A stretch of 64,000 nt of DNA, from assembly GCF_018449655.1 (NCBI RefSeq), contig NZ_JAAVUX010000012.1:97536-161535 (forward strand), read 5' to 3'. The DNA is from Pseudomonas sp. dw_358. GTDB taxonomy: Bacteria > Pseudomonadota > Gammaproteobacteria > Pseudomonadales > Pseudomonadaceae. Shown one piece after another: positions 17,797-26,029 of this stretch; the first letter of the stretch is position 1, and every line of letters begins with the position of its first letter. A model generated the notes under the pieces. That model was not told where the DNA came from and did no database searches. It worked only from the letters and a program-made list of their open reading frames with translations. Position numbers and translations under genes: made by a program.

Positions 17797-20550
17797 GTGC
17801 TGAGAAAACTGGGAATCAAGAGCCGGGTGCTGCTGCTGGCGTTGCTGCCCACGGCGTTGATGGCCGTGGTGCTGGGCGGCTATTTCATGTGGTTGCAGCA
17901 ATCGGAGCTGAACACACAGCTGATTCGCCGCGGCCAGATGATCACCGAGCAACTGGCCCCCCTGGCGGCGCCCGCCATGGTGCGCAAGGACACGGCGCTG
18001 CTCGAGCGCATCGCCGCCCAGGCGCTGGAGCAGGCCGATGTGCGCGCCGTGTCGTTCCTGGGCGCCGATCGCTCGCCCCTCGCCCATGCCGGGCCGAGCA
18101 TGCTCAACCCTATGCCCCTGGGCAGCAGCACGCAGTTGCTGGCGACCAGCGGCAACGACGCCACGCGCTATCTGCTGCCGGTGTTCGGCCATCACCGCGA
18201 CCTGGCCGGCGATTCGGTGCCCGCCGAAAGTGATCGTCTGTTCGGCTGGGTCGAGGTGGAGATCTCACACGACGGCACCTTGCTGCGCGGCTACCGAAGC
18301 CTGTTTGCAAGCATGCTGCTGATACTCGCCGGGCTTACCGCGACGGCGTTGCTGGCCGTCCACATGAGCCGCGCCATCAGCGAACCGGTGCGCAAGATCA
18401 AACAGGCCGTCACCCAACTCAAGGACGGCAATCTGGAGACACGCCTGCCGGCCCTTGGCAGCCACGAACTGGACGAACTGGCCGCCGGCATCAACCGCAT
18501 GGCCGAAACCCTGCAGAATGCCCAGGAAGAACTGCAACACAGCGTCGACCAGGCCACCGAAGACGTGCGCCAGAACCTCGAAACCATTGAAATCCAGAAC
18601 ATCGAGCTGGATCTGGCGCGCAAGGAGGCGCTGGAGGCCAGCCGCATCAAGTCCGAGTTTCTGGCCAACATGAGCCACGAGATTCGTACGCCGCTCAACG
18701 GCATCCTGGGCTTCACCCACCTGCTGCAGAAAAGCGAGCTGACCCCGCGCCAGCTCGATTACCTGGGCACCATCGAAAAATCTGCCGACAACCTGCTGGG
18801 CATCATCAACGAAATCCTCGACTTTTCGAAGATCGAAGCCGGCAAACTGGTGCTCGACAGCATCCCCTTCAACCTGCGCGATCTGCTCCAGGACACCCTG
18901 ACCATCCTCGCCCCGGCAGCCCATGCCAAACAACTGGAGCTGGTCAGCCTGGTCTATCGGGACACGCCGATGTCGCTGATCGGCGACCCGTTGCGGCTCA
19001 AGCAGATCCTTACCAACCTGGTAAGCAACGCCATCAAGTTCACCCGCGAAGGCACCATCGTTGCTCGGGCCGAAATGCAGGAAGCCAGCGAAGACAGCGT
19101 GCAGTTGCGTATCAGCGTGCAGGATACTGGCATCGGCCTCTCCACCCAGGATGTCCGCGCCCTGTTCCAGGCGTTCAGCCAGGCCGATAATTCGCTGTCA
19201 CGCCAACCCGGCGGCACTGGCCTGGGCCTGGTGATCTCCAAACGCCTGATCGAGCAGATGGGCGGCGAAATCGGCGTGGACAGCGAACCGGGCGAAGGCT
19301 CGCAGTTCTGGATCAGCCTGACGCTGCCGCGCGCCCGGGACGACGCCGAAGACCTGCCGCGCCCGCCCCTGCAAGGTCGGCGCGTCGCCATTGTCGACGG
19401 CCACGACCTGGCGCGCCAGGCGCTCAAGCACCAGTTGGAAGACTGCGGACTGGAGGTGATTGCCTTTACCTCGCTGGACAAACTGAGCGCCGGCATCGAA
19501 GCCGCCCGCCTGGCCAGTCAACCTATCGAACTGGCGGTACTGGGCATCACCCGCCACGACATTTCCCCGGAAAAACTGGGCAAGCAACTGCGCGAACTCG
19601 ACCAGCACGGTTGTCAGGTGCTGGTACTCTGCCCCACCACCGAGCAGGCGCTGTTCCACGTCTCGGTGCCCAATGCCAACAGCCAGTTGCAGGCCAAGCC
19701 GGCGTGCACCCGCAAGCTGCGACGCGCCCTCAGCGATCTGGTCAATCCCAAGCGCCTGCGTGGCCCGGCCGAGGCACCTTCCGGGGACCGGCCGCCACGG
19801 GTGCTGTGTGTCGACGACAACCCGGCCAACCTGTTGCTGGTGCAGACCCTGCTGGAGGACCTGGGCGCGCGGGTACTGGCCGTGGACACCGGCCTGGCCG
19901 CGATCCAGGCCGTGCAGGACGAGACCTTCGACCTGGTACTGATGGATGTGCAGATGCCGGGCATGGACGGACGCGAGACCACGGAAAAGATCCGCCTGTG
20001 GGAAAGCGTCCAGCCAGGGCCGGCACTGCCTATCGTCGCCCTGACCGCTCACGCCATGGCCAACGAGAAGCGCGCCTTGCTGCAAAGCGGCATGGACGAC
20101 TACCTGACCAAACCCATCAGCGAGCGGCAGTTGGCTCAGGTGGTGTTGAAGTGGACCGGATTGGTGCTGGGCAACGTGCCCGTCGAGCGCGCCCCGGAAT
20201 GGCCGCCGGACAACCCGGGCCTGCTGGTGATGGACGCGGATGAAGGCCTGCGCTTGGCCGCCGGCAAGGCCGACCTGGCCGCCGACATGCTGGCCATGCT
20301 GCTGGCCTCGCTGGAGGCCGACCGCGAAGCTATCCGCCAGGCTCGCGAGGCCGATGACCACCACGCAATGATCGAACGGGTGCACCGCCTGCACGGCGCC
20401 ACCCGTTATTGTGGCGTGCCGCAGCTGCGCGCCGCCTGTCAGCGCAGTGAAACCCTGCTCAAGCAGAATGACCCCGGCGCGGTGGCGTCCCTCGATCAGT
20501 TGGCAGAGGCCATGGACCGCTTGGAAGAACAGGCCCGGGTCAACGCGTGA
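17797..20550 (+). CDS. gacS: Hybrid sensor kinase GacS
   Basis: A 917-aa global regulator. GacS phosphorylates GacA, which turns on the Rsm small RNAs controlling secondary metabolism, biofilm and virulence traits. Start is GTG at 17797 with AGGAG six bases upstream; the open frame runs further upstream but this gives the known N-terminus LRKLGIKSRVLLL and family length. Layout: membrane spans at about 10-34 and 168-190, HAMP (190-245), kinase core with His294 (MSHEIRTPLNG), ATPase domain, a degenerate receiver-like segment (about 527-640), the true receiver with Asp717 (LVLMDVQMPGMDG) and an HPt domain with His863 (ERVHRLHGATRYCG). All three phosphorelay residues are intact, so the gene looks functional. 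Confidence 0.97.
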   Translation: MLRKLGIKSRVLLLALLPTALMAVVLGGYFMWLQQSELNTQLIRRGQMITEQLAPLAAPAMVRKDTALLERIAAQALEQADVRAVSFLGADRSPLAHAGPSMLNPMPLGSSTQLLATSGNDATRYLLPVFGHHRDLAGDSVPAESDRLFGWVEVEISHDGTLLRGYRSLFASMLLILAGLTATALLAVHMSRAISEPVRKIKQAVTQLKDGNLETRLPALGSHELDELAAGINRMAETLQNAQEELQHSVDQATEDVRQNLETIEIQNIELDLARKEALEASRIKSEFLANMSHEIRTPLNGILGFTHLLQKSELTPRQLDYLGTIEKSADNLLGIINEILDFSKIEAGKLVLDSIPFNLRDLLQDTLTILAPAAHAKQLELVSLVYRDTPMSLIGDPLRLKQILTNLVSNAIKFTREGTIVARAEMQEASEDSVQLRISVQDTGIGLSTQDVRALFQAFSQADNSLSRQPGGTGLGLVISKRLIEQMGGEIGVDSEPGEGSQFWISLTLPRARDDAEDLPRPPLQGRRVAIVDGHDLARQALKHQLEDCGLEVIAFTSLDKLSAGIEAARLASQPIELAVLGITRHDISPEKLGKQLRELDQHGCQVLVLCPTTEQALFHVSVPNANSQLQAKPACTRKLRRALSDLVNPKRLRGPAEAPSGDRPPRVLCVDDNPANLLLVQTLLEDLGARVLAVDTGLAAIQAVQDETFDLVLMDVQMPGMDGRETTEKIRLWESVQPGPALPIVALTAHAMANEKRALLQSGMDDYLTKPISERQLAQVVLKWTGLVLGNVPVERAPEWPPDNPGLLVMDADEGLRLAAGKADLAADMLAMLLASLEADREAIRQAREADDHHAMIERVHRLHGATRYCGVPQLRAACQRSETLLKQNDPGAVASLDQLAEAMDRLEEQARVNA

Positions 20551-20578
20551 TAGCATGTCGCGCAGATTTGGAGGACCC

Positions 20579-21016
20579 ATGGTCGAACACGATTTCCGCT
20601 ACAGCCTGATGAGCCCGCAACACACCCTGATCGAGTGCCGCGCCCTGGTGCCCGGCCGCTATCAGGTCACCGGCAACGGTGGCTCGATTCACGACGATGA
20701 CGTCCTGCTGGTCACCCTCAAGGGCAGCAAGGACCTGAGCATGCGCCTGAAGGTCGAGAAGGTTCGTCACTTGATCAACCCGCGCGGGCAGTGGGTGGCG
20801 GTGGCCAACGGCCCGGTATTCGGCGAGCTGGCCATCCACCAGTGGTCCGTCAACTGTAACGGCTGCCAGAAGGCCCTGAGCTTCGAGTTTGCGGTCGACG
20901 CCAAGCTCGGCGTCAAGGCGCAGAAACCCGCCGCCACGGCGCGCATTGCCGAACTGGGCTGGCGCACCGAGGGCGATCGTCACCTGTGTGCCCAATGCCA
21001 GGTGGCCAACGCGTGA
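20579..21016 (+). CDS. Hypothetical protein with two CxxC motifs
   Basis: A 145-aa protein of unknown function. The ATG at 20579 follows GGAGG by four bases, 28 bases after gacS. The N-terminal two thirds are beta-rich with no domain I recognise. The second half holds CNGC (VNCNGCQKALSFEF) and a terminal CAQC (HLCAQCQVANA), which could together form a zinc site. The stop overlaps the start of the META lipoprotein (GTGA). As I recall, a D-lactate dehydrogenase gene (ldhA) sits between gacS and the META gene in other pseudomonads; here this protein takes that place. A metal-binding role is inference. Confidence 0.75.
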   Translation: MVEHDFRYSLMSPQHTLIECRALVPGRYQVTGNGGSIHDDDVLLVTLKGSKDLSMRLKVEKVRHLINPRGQWVAVANGPVFGELAIHQWSVNCNGCQKALSFEFAVDAKLGVKAQKPAATARIAELGWRTEGDRHLCAQCQVANA

Positions 21017-21417
21017 AATATCTACTACTGGCAAGCGCCCTGGTGCTCCTGAGCGCCTGTGCCAATCACTCACCCAAGTTGCAGACCAGCCGCACCTATG
21101 CGGTGGAGTGGATCGGCGAACGCCCCCTGATCGACAGCAGCCACGTGACCCTGACCCTCGACGACGACGGCCGTGCCTACGGTACGGCGGGTTGCAACCA
21201 CTGGTACGCGCCTTACACCCTCGCACCCCATCACCATCTGAGCTTCGGTACGCCAGGCAGCACCCGCCGCCTCTGTGCACCCGCGCTGATGGAGCAGGAA
21301 CAGCGCTTCCTCAAATCGCTGCAGACTGTGCAGCGCTGGGATATCCAGCCCAATGAGCAACTGCGCCTGTGGCCGGAGAATGGTCAGCCGTTGCGGCTGT
21401 GGCCCGAAGAAGGTTAG
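21013..21417 (+). CDS. META domain (HslJ-like) lipoprotein
   Basis: A 134-aa lipoprotein from the GTG at 21013, overlapping the preceding stop by four bases. The signal peptide ends LLSAC (Cys16). The META/HslJ domain covers about residues 30-125, with AYGTAGCNHWYAPY and LCAPALMEQEQRFLKSL as its hallmarks. E. coli HslJ is an outer-membrane heat-shock lipoprotein linked to novobiocin resistance; no molecular activity is known. It lies downstream of gacS in the same direction and ends at a REP doublet. Confidence 0.87.
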   Translation: MKYLLLASALVLLSACANHSPKLQTSRTYAVEWIGERPLIDSSHVTLTLDDDGRAYGTAGCNHWYAPYTLAPHHHLSFGTPGSTRRLCAPALMEQEQRFLKSLQTVQRWDIQPNEQLRLWPENGQPLRLWPEEG

Positions 21418-21430
21418 GCCGCCCTATACG

Positions 21431-21495
21431 CTGCAGGACCGAGCTTGCTCGGGAACAAGGCGTCACCGTCTTCCCGAGCAAGCTCGGTCCTGCAG
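21431..21495. repeat. REP doublet with perfect 25-bp inverted arms
   Basis: Arms at 21431-21455 and 21471-21495 are perfect reverse complements across a 15-base loop; the core is GAGCTTGCTCGGGAA. It lies between the convergent META and TlpA-like genes. The same core recurs at 43444-43458, so this is a repeat family, and the hairpin could end transcripts from both sides. Confidence 0.75.
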
Positions 21496-21520
21496 GATTG
21501 ATGCGTCAGTCGGTGGAACA

Positions 21521-21985
21521 CTAGCGTTGCAGCGCCCCCACTGCCTTGAGCGCGGCCTTCAACCCTGCAGCGGTCTGCTGCCCCAGCAACTGCTCGCGCA
21601 CCTTGCCCTCGGGATCGACCAGGTAGGTGATCGGCAACCCCTCGCTTTCCGGAAAACCGAAATGTTCGGCCGGATTGGCAGCCAGTACGGTGTAGCCAAT
21701 GCCCATGGCCTGGCTGGACTTGAGCAGCTCATCGCCCTGCAGGTTGTCGAAGTTGACTCCGATAACGCGCACATTGGTTGATCCCAACTGCTTGGCCAAG
21801 GTGCTCAACTCGGAAACTTCCTGACGGCAGGGACCGCACCACTCAGCCCAGTAATTGACCACCAGCCAGCGCTTGTCCAAAGCATCGGCCGCGACTTTCT
21901 GTCCGTGCTGGTCAACGCCATAGTCGGCGCCGCAACCTGCCAGCAACAGCATCCATACCACGGCCCAGCTTGCACGCTTGAGCAT
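21521..21985 (-). CDS. TlpA-like thioredoxin-fold lipoprotein
   Basis: A 154-aa membrane-anchored disulfide reductase. The signal peptide MLKRASWAVVWMLLLAGC gives lipid Cys18. The thioredoxin active site is W-C50-G-P-C53 (NYWAEWCGPCRQEV), with the cis-proline in the segment GLPITYLVDPEGKV. Such proteins pass electrons to periplasmic partners such as apocytochromes or cell-wall proteins; the partner here is unknown. The longer frame upstream (35 codons) overlaps arsC's control region and lacks signal features, so the ATG at 21985 is chosen. It is divergent from arsC. Confidence 0.9.
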   Translation of the reverse strand: MLKRASWAVVWMLLLAGCGADYGVDQHGQKVAADALDKRWLVVNYWAEWCGPCRQEVSELSTLAKQLGSTNVRVIGVNFDNLQGDELLKSSQAMGIGYTVLAANPAEHFGFPESEGLPITYLVDPEGKVREQLLGQQTAAGLKAALKAVGALQR

Positions 21986-22088
21986 GATGTCCCCTACCCC
22001 CTGTTCGAGCCGCGAGAAAAGCGAAACTGCCGTTGTCTCTTCCGGCGCGGTTAGAATAGCCGCCTCTCGAGGCTGGATGCGACTGCAC

Positions 22089-22442
22089 ATGACCGATCTG
22101 ACGCTCTATCACAACCCCCGCTGCTCGAAATCCCGTGGCGCTCTGGAATTGCTGGAGGCCCGCGGCTTGGTACCGCACATCGTGCGCTACCTGGAAACGC
22201 CGCCGGATGCTGCGACTCTGCAAGCCCTGCTCGGCAAGCTCGGCCTGACCCCGCGCCAATTGCTGCGCAGCGGTGAAGACGACTACAAGGCCCTTGGTCT
22301 GGCCGACGGCAGCCTGAACGACACACAACTGATCGCCGCCATGGTCAGCCATCCCAAGCTGATCGAGCGTCCGATTCTGGTCAACGGCGATAAAGCGATC
22401 ATCGGCCGCCCGCCGGAAAAAATCCTGGAGATCCTCGAGTGA
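22089..22442 (+). CDS. arsC: ArsC-family glutaredoxin-dependent arsenate reductase
   Basis: A 117-aa ArsC-fold protein. Cys12 in YHNPRCSKSRGAL is the catalytic cysteine, and the arsenate/thiol-binding arginines appear in RPILVNGDKAIIGRPPE. It would reduce arsenate to arsenite using glutathione/glutaredoxin. There is no arsB or arsR next to it, so this is the chromosomal stand-alone type, whose physiological substrate may differ. It overlaps wrbA by four bases (GTGA), so the two are co-translated. The ATG at 22089 gives the conserved MTDLTLYHNPRC start; no clear Shine-Dalgarno precedes it. Confidence 0.9.
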   Translation: MTDLTLYHNPRCSKSRGALELLEARGLVPHIVRYLETPPDAATLQALLGKLGLTPRQLLRSGEDDYKALGLADGSLNDTQLIAAMVSHPKLIERPILVNGDKAIIGRPPEKILEILE

Positions 22443-23035
22443 GCGCTGCCTATATTCTGGTGCTGTTTTACAGCCGGCATGGCGCCACCAGCGAAATGGC
22501 CCGGCAGATTGCCCGGGGCGTCGAGATGGGCGGTCTGGAAGCGCGCCTGCGTACGGTGCCCGCCGTCTCCAGCGAGTGCGAAGCGGTCGCGCCGGACATT
22601 CCGGACAGCGGCGCGCTGTTCGCCAGCATCGACGACCTCAAGCATTGCGCCGGCCTGGCCCTGGGCAGTCCGACCCGCTTCGGCAACATGGCCGCCGCCC
22701 TCAAGTACTTCCTCGATGGCACCAGCACGCTGTGGCTGGGGGGCGCTCTGGTGGGCAAGCCGGCCGGCGTGTTCACCTCCACCGCCAGCCTGCACGGCGG
22801 GCAGGAGTCGACCTTGCTGTCAATGATGCTGCCGCTGTTGCACCACGGCATGCTTATCACCGGCCTGCCCTACAGCGAGTCGGCCCTGCTGGAAACCCGT
22901 GGTGGCGGCACGCCCTATGGCCCCAGCCACCACGCCGGCGCCGACGGCAAGCGTGCACTGGACGAACACGAAATCGCCTTGTGCCGCGCCCTCGGCCAAC
23001 GCCTGGCCACTACCGCTCGCCGCCTGGAACCCTGA
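22439..23035 (+). CDS. wrbA: NAD(P)H:quinone oxidoreductase, WrbA type
   Basis: A 198-aa flavodoxin-fold FMN protein that reduces quinones in two-electron steps and so limits oxidative damage. Motifs: LVLFYSRHGATSEMARQIA (FMN phosphate loop), SPTRFGNMAAALKYFLDG, and TSTASLHGGQESTLLSM. It starts at a GTG overlapping the arsC stop. The arsC-wrbA pairing is common in pseudomonads as I recall and may reflect a shared redox-stress role. Confidence 0.93.
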   Translation: MSAAYILVLFYSRHGATSEMARQIARGVEMGGLEARLRTVPAVSSECEAVAPDIPDSGALFASIDDLKHCAGLALGSPTRFGNMAAALKYFLDGTSTLWLGGALVGKPAGVFTSTASLHGGQESTLLSMMLPLLHHGMLITGLPYSESALLETRGGGTPYGPSHHAGADGKRALDEHEIALCRALGQRLATTARRLEP

Positions 23036-23081
23036 GGCGGGCACGCTGCCTTATGTCACCTAGGCCCTAGGATGAGAGTGA

Positions 23082-23753
23082 ATGCAAGATTACAAATGGC
23101 TCAACGAGTATTGCCTGAATCGTTTCGGCTCGGCCAAAGCCCTGGAAGCCGAACTGCCGAGCGCATTGTCAGCCGCTCAACTGCGCAAGATCAGCGCTGA
23201 TCGCTACCTGTCGACCATGGCCCTGCGGGTATTCCGTGCTGGCCTCAAGCACAGCCTGGTAGATGCCAAGTGGCCGGCTTTCGAGGAAGTATTTTTCCGC
23301 TTCGACCCGGAAAAGGTGGTGCTCATGGGCGCCGAACACCTGGAGCGGCTGATGCAGGACGCCCGCATCATCCGTCACCTGGGCAAACTCAAGAGCGTGC
23401 CGCGCAATGCCCAGTTGATCCTCGATGTGGCTCATGAGCACGGCAGCTTTGGCAATTTCATTGCCGAGTGGCCGGTGACCGACATCGTCGGCTTGTGGCA
23501 GTACATCGCCAAGCACGGCAACCAGATGGGTGGACTGTCAACGCCGCGCTTCCTGCGCATGGTCGGCAAGGACACCTTTATTCCGACCTGGGATGTGGTC
23601 GCAGCGCTGAATGCCCAGGGGATTGTCGACAAGGTGCCGTCCAGCAAACGCGATCAGGCGGCAGTCCAGGACGTTTTCAACCAATGGCATGCCGAGAGTG
23701 GCCGGCCGATGTGTCAGTTATCGGCAATGTTGGCATTTACGGTGAATCATTAG
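23082..23753 (+). CDS. DNA-3-methyladenine glycosylase I-like protein
   Basis: A 223-aa protein of the Tag superfamily (helix-hairpin-helix base excision glycosylases). The order of segments fits: a central KWPAFEEVFFRFDPEKVVLM, then MQDARIIRHLGKLKSVPRNAQ, and later MGGLSTPRFLRMVGKDTFIP. In canonical Tag, N- and C-terminal Cys/His residues hold a zinc ion; here the N-terminal CxW.. signature is absent, so this is a divergent member and activity on 3-methyladenine is not assured. It converges on ttcA 15 bases away. Confidence 0.75.
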   Translation: MQDYKWLNEYCLNRFGSAKALEAELPSALSAAQLRKISADRYLSTMALRVFRAGLKHSLVDAKWPAFEEVFFRFDPEKVVLMGAEHLERLMQDARIIRHLGKLKSVPRNAQLILDVAHEHGSFGNFIAEWPVTDIVGLWQYIAKHGNQMGGLSTPRFLRMVGKDTFIPTWDVVAALNAQGIVDKVPSSKRDQAAVQDVFNQWHAESGRPMCQLSAMLAFTVNH

Positions 23754-23768
23754 AATCGGCGTAATGGC

Positions 23769-24593
23769 CTAAAGATTGACCACCGAAACAAATCGCGACG
23801 CCGCCGTTTCATCGATCTTCAAGCTGGCGAAATCGAACAGATTGCGGTCGGCCAGTTGGGACGGGACCACATTCTGCAAGCCACGGAAGATACTTTCCGT
23901 GCGCCCGGGGTGCTTGCGCTCCCAGTCCACCAGCATCTCCTTGACCACCTGGCGCTGCAGGTTTTCCTGGGAGCCACACAGGTTGCAAGGGATGATCGGG
24001 AAGCGCTTGAAGTCCGAATACGCCTGGATGTCCTTTTCATTGCAATAGGCCAGCGGACGGATCACCACGTTGCGACCGTCATCGGCGCGCAGCTTGGGCG
24101 GCATGGCCTTCATCGAGCCATTGAAGAACATATTGAGGAAGAAGGTCTCGACGATGTCATCACGGTGATGACCGAGGGCCATCTTGGTCGCGCCGATCTC
24201 GTCGGCAAAGGTATACAGCGTGCCCCGGCGCAGGCGCGAGCACAAGGAACACGTGGTCTTGCCTTCCGGAATCAGTTCCTTGACCACCGAGTAGGTGTCT
24301 TTTTCGACGATATGGTATTCCACGCCCAGCGCTTCGAGGTAGGCCGGCAGCACGTGCTCGGGAAAGCCAGGCTGTTTCTGGTCCATGTTCACTGCGACGA
24401 TGTCGAACTTCACCGGCGCCACTTTCTGCAGATGCATCAGCACGTCGAGCAGGGTGTAGCTGTCCTTGCCACCGGACAGGCAGACCATGACCTTGTCGCC
24501 ATCTTCGATCATGCTGTAGTCGGCGACGGCTTCCCCCGCCAGACGGCGAAGACGTTTCTGCAATTTGTTCTGACTGACCGAAAGAGTGCCCAT
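23769..24593 (-). CDS. ttcA: tRNA 2-thiocytidine(32) synthetase TtcA
   Basis: A 274-aa enzyme that thiolates cytidine-32 in certain tRNAs. The ATP-pyrophosphatase P-loop is CLSGGKDSYTLLD. The Fe-S ligands appear as CSLC (TTCSLCSRLRRG) and CNLCGS. Length and the conserved GHHRDDIVETFFLN region agree with the family. The ATG at 24593 gives the normal N-terminus. A tandem 12-bp repeat lies in its upstream region at 24637-24660. Confidence 0.95.
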   Translation of the reverse strand: MGTLSVSQNKLQKRLRRLAGEAVADYSMIEDGDKVMVCLSGGKDSYTLLDVLMHLQKVAPVKFDIVAVNMDQKQPGFPEHVLPAYLEALGVEYHIVEKDTYSVVKELIPEGKTTCSLCSRLRRGTLYTFADEIGATKMALGHHRDDIVETFFLNMFFNGSMKAMPPKLRADDGRNVVIRPLAYCNEKDIQAYSDFKRFPIIPCNLCGSQENLQRQVVKEMLVDWERKHPGRTESIFRGLQNVVPSQLADRNLFDFASLKIDETAASRFVSVVNL

Positions 24594-24773
24594 GGCGCCT
24601 TGAATCCGCGAGGTGTGACAAAGCCGGGGATTTTACCTGCAATGTCACCTGCAGTGTCACCCCGTTCGGAGCGATCAAGAGGAGATTAGCCGGGTGGTGC
24701 AAAGTGCGATTCGCTCTAAAAGCCCTGCTGAACCTGGCCCATACTGGCCACTGGCACTTAGCGGAGGATCATC

Positions 24774-25376
24774 ATGATTCATCATGTCGTGGGCCTGTTC
24801 ACCCACCCTGATCAAGAATGGCAACACATACGCGGCGAAAAAGAAGAAAGCCTCGGTCATCTGTACCTGACCCACACCTTGATCTTGGCCGCCGTGCCCG
24901 CCATCGCCGCCTACATCGGCACCACGCATCTGGGCTGGATGATCGGCGACCGCACAGCACTGGTGCTCACGGCCGATAATGCGTTGTGGATGGCACTCAT
25001 GTCCTACGCCGCCATGTTGGGCGGGGTCGCGGTCATGGGCATGTTCATTCACTGGATGGCACGCACCTACGACGCCAAACCCAGCATGCCCCGCTGTGTG
25101 GCATTCGCGACCTACACCGCGACGCCGCTGTTCATCGGCGGCCTCGCGGCCCTCTATCCGCACCTGTGGTTAGGGATGCTGGTGGGCAGCGCTTCGATCT
25201 GCTACACGGTGTACCTGCTCTATGTCGGCCTGCCGACCTTCATGAGCGTTGGCCGCGAAGAAGGCTTTCTATTCGCCAGCTCCGTGCTGGCAGTCGGGCT
25301 GGTGGTGCTGGTCGCTATCATCGCCCTGACCGTGATCATCTGGGGCCTGGGTGTCGGGCCTGTGTATGCCGGCTGA
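24774..25376 (+). CDS. Yip1 family inner-membrane protein
   Basis: A 200-aa protein with an amphipathic N-terminus (HHVVGLFTHPDQEWQHIRGE) and five hydrophobic spans at roughly 33-52, 66-92, 105-125, 130-152 and 165-192. The pattern matches the bacterial Yip1 family, whose function is unknown. A GGAGG ribosome binding site lies just before the ATG. SprT follows about 90 bp downstream in the same direction. Confidence 0.82.
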   Translation: MIHHVVGLFTHPDQEWQHIRGEKEESLGHLYLTHTLILAAVPAIAAYIGTTHLGWMIGDRTALVLTADNALWMALMSYAAMLGGVAVMGMFIHWMARTYDAKPSMPRCVAFATYTATPLFIGGLAALYPHLWLGMLVGSASICYTVYLLYVGLPTFMSVGREEGFLFASSVLAVGLVVLVAIIALTVIIWGLGVGPVYAG

Positions 25377-25463
25377 CCGGCCAGACGTCGCCCAAGGGCG
25401 CTCGAGGTCTCGGCACCGTCCAGGCGTTGCGGCATAATTGACCGATCTGGAGATCTGTCACGT

Positions 25464-25955
25464 ATGCCCGACCCACTCGATTCCCGTGTCGAATCCTGCT
25501 TCCTGCAGGCGGAGGCCTTTTTCAAACGCCCGTTCAAGCGGCCCCAGGTCAGCCTGAAACTGCGTGGGCAAAAAGCGGGTGTCGCTCATTTGCATGAAAA
25601 TCTGCTGCGTTTCAACCCGCAGTTGTATCGCGAAAACAGCGAGGATTTCCTGCGCCAGACCGTGCCCCACGAGGTGGCGCACCTGGTGGCCCATCAGCTG
25701 TTCGGCGATTCGATTCAACCCCATGGGGAGGAATGGCAGTTGATCATGCGCGGGGTTTATGAGCTGCCGCCCAATCGCTGTCATACCTATGCCATCGAGC
25801 GGCGCCGGGTGACGCGGTATATCTATCACTGTCCTTGTACGCCGGAGTTTCCGTTTACAGCGCAGCGACATGGGTTGGTGCGCAAGGGGCGCAGGTATTT
25901 GTGCCGTCGTTGTCGGCAGGCGTTGGTGTTCAGTGGCGAGACACGGGTGGAGTAG
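25464..25955 (+). CDS. sprT: SprT family zinc metalloprotease
   Basis: A 163-aa SprT-like protein. The zinc protease motif is HEVAH (His69, Glu70, His73) inside TVPHEVAHLVAHQLFG, with GEEWQLIMRG further on. The C-terminal half carries a zinc-ribbon-like pair, YHCPC and YLCRRC. The fold is shared with eukaryotic SPRTN, which cleaves DNA-protein cross-links; the role of bacterial SprT is not settled. It ends in a clear terminator and converges on dctA. Confidence 0.9.
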   Translation: MPDPLDSRVESCFLQAEAFFKRPFKRPQVSLKLRGQKAGVAHLHENLLRFNPQLYRENSEDFLRQTVPHEVAHLVAHQLFGDSIQPHGEEWQLIMRGVYELPPNRCHTYAIERRRVTRYIYHCPCTPEFPFTAQRHGLVRKGRRYLCRRCRQALVFSGETRVE

Positions 25956-25991
25956 GACCTGGCGGCCTATGAATTGAGGGTTCACAAGATG

Positions 25992-26016
25992 AAAAACCGC
26001 CCGAAGGCGGCTTTTT
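25992..26016 (+). terminator. Intrinsic terminator after sprT
   Basis: CCGCC at 25997-26001 and GGCGG at 26006-26010 pair around a CGAA loop, with A-run upstream and CTTTTT downstream. It lies just before the dctA stop on the opposite strand and may serve both. Confidence 0.75.
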
Positions 26017-26029
26017 GTGGGCTGTGGAC

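Noticed and set aside
22089..23035. arsC-wrbA as an arsenic-resistance island
   Set aside because: No arsR, arsB or arsH beside it; both genes are common stand-alone chromosomal genes in pseudomonads.
24637..24660. Tandem 12-bp repeat CTGCAATGTCAC/CTGCAGTGTCAC upstream of ttcA
   Set aside because: Only two imperfect copies, with no promoter or terminator signal around them; not enough to call a site.
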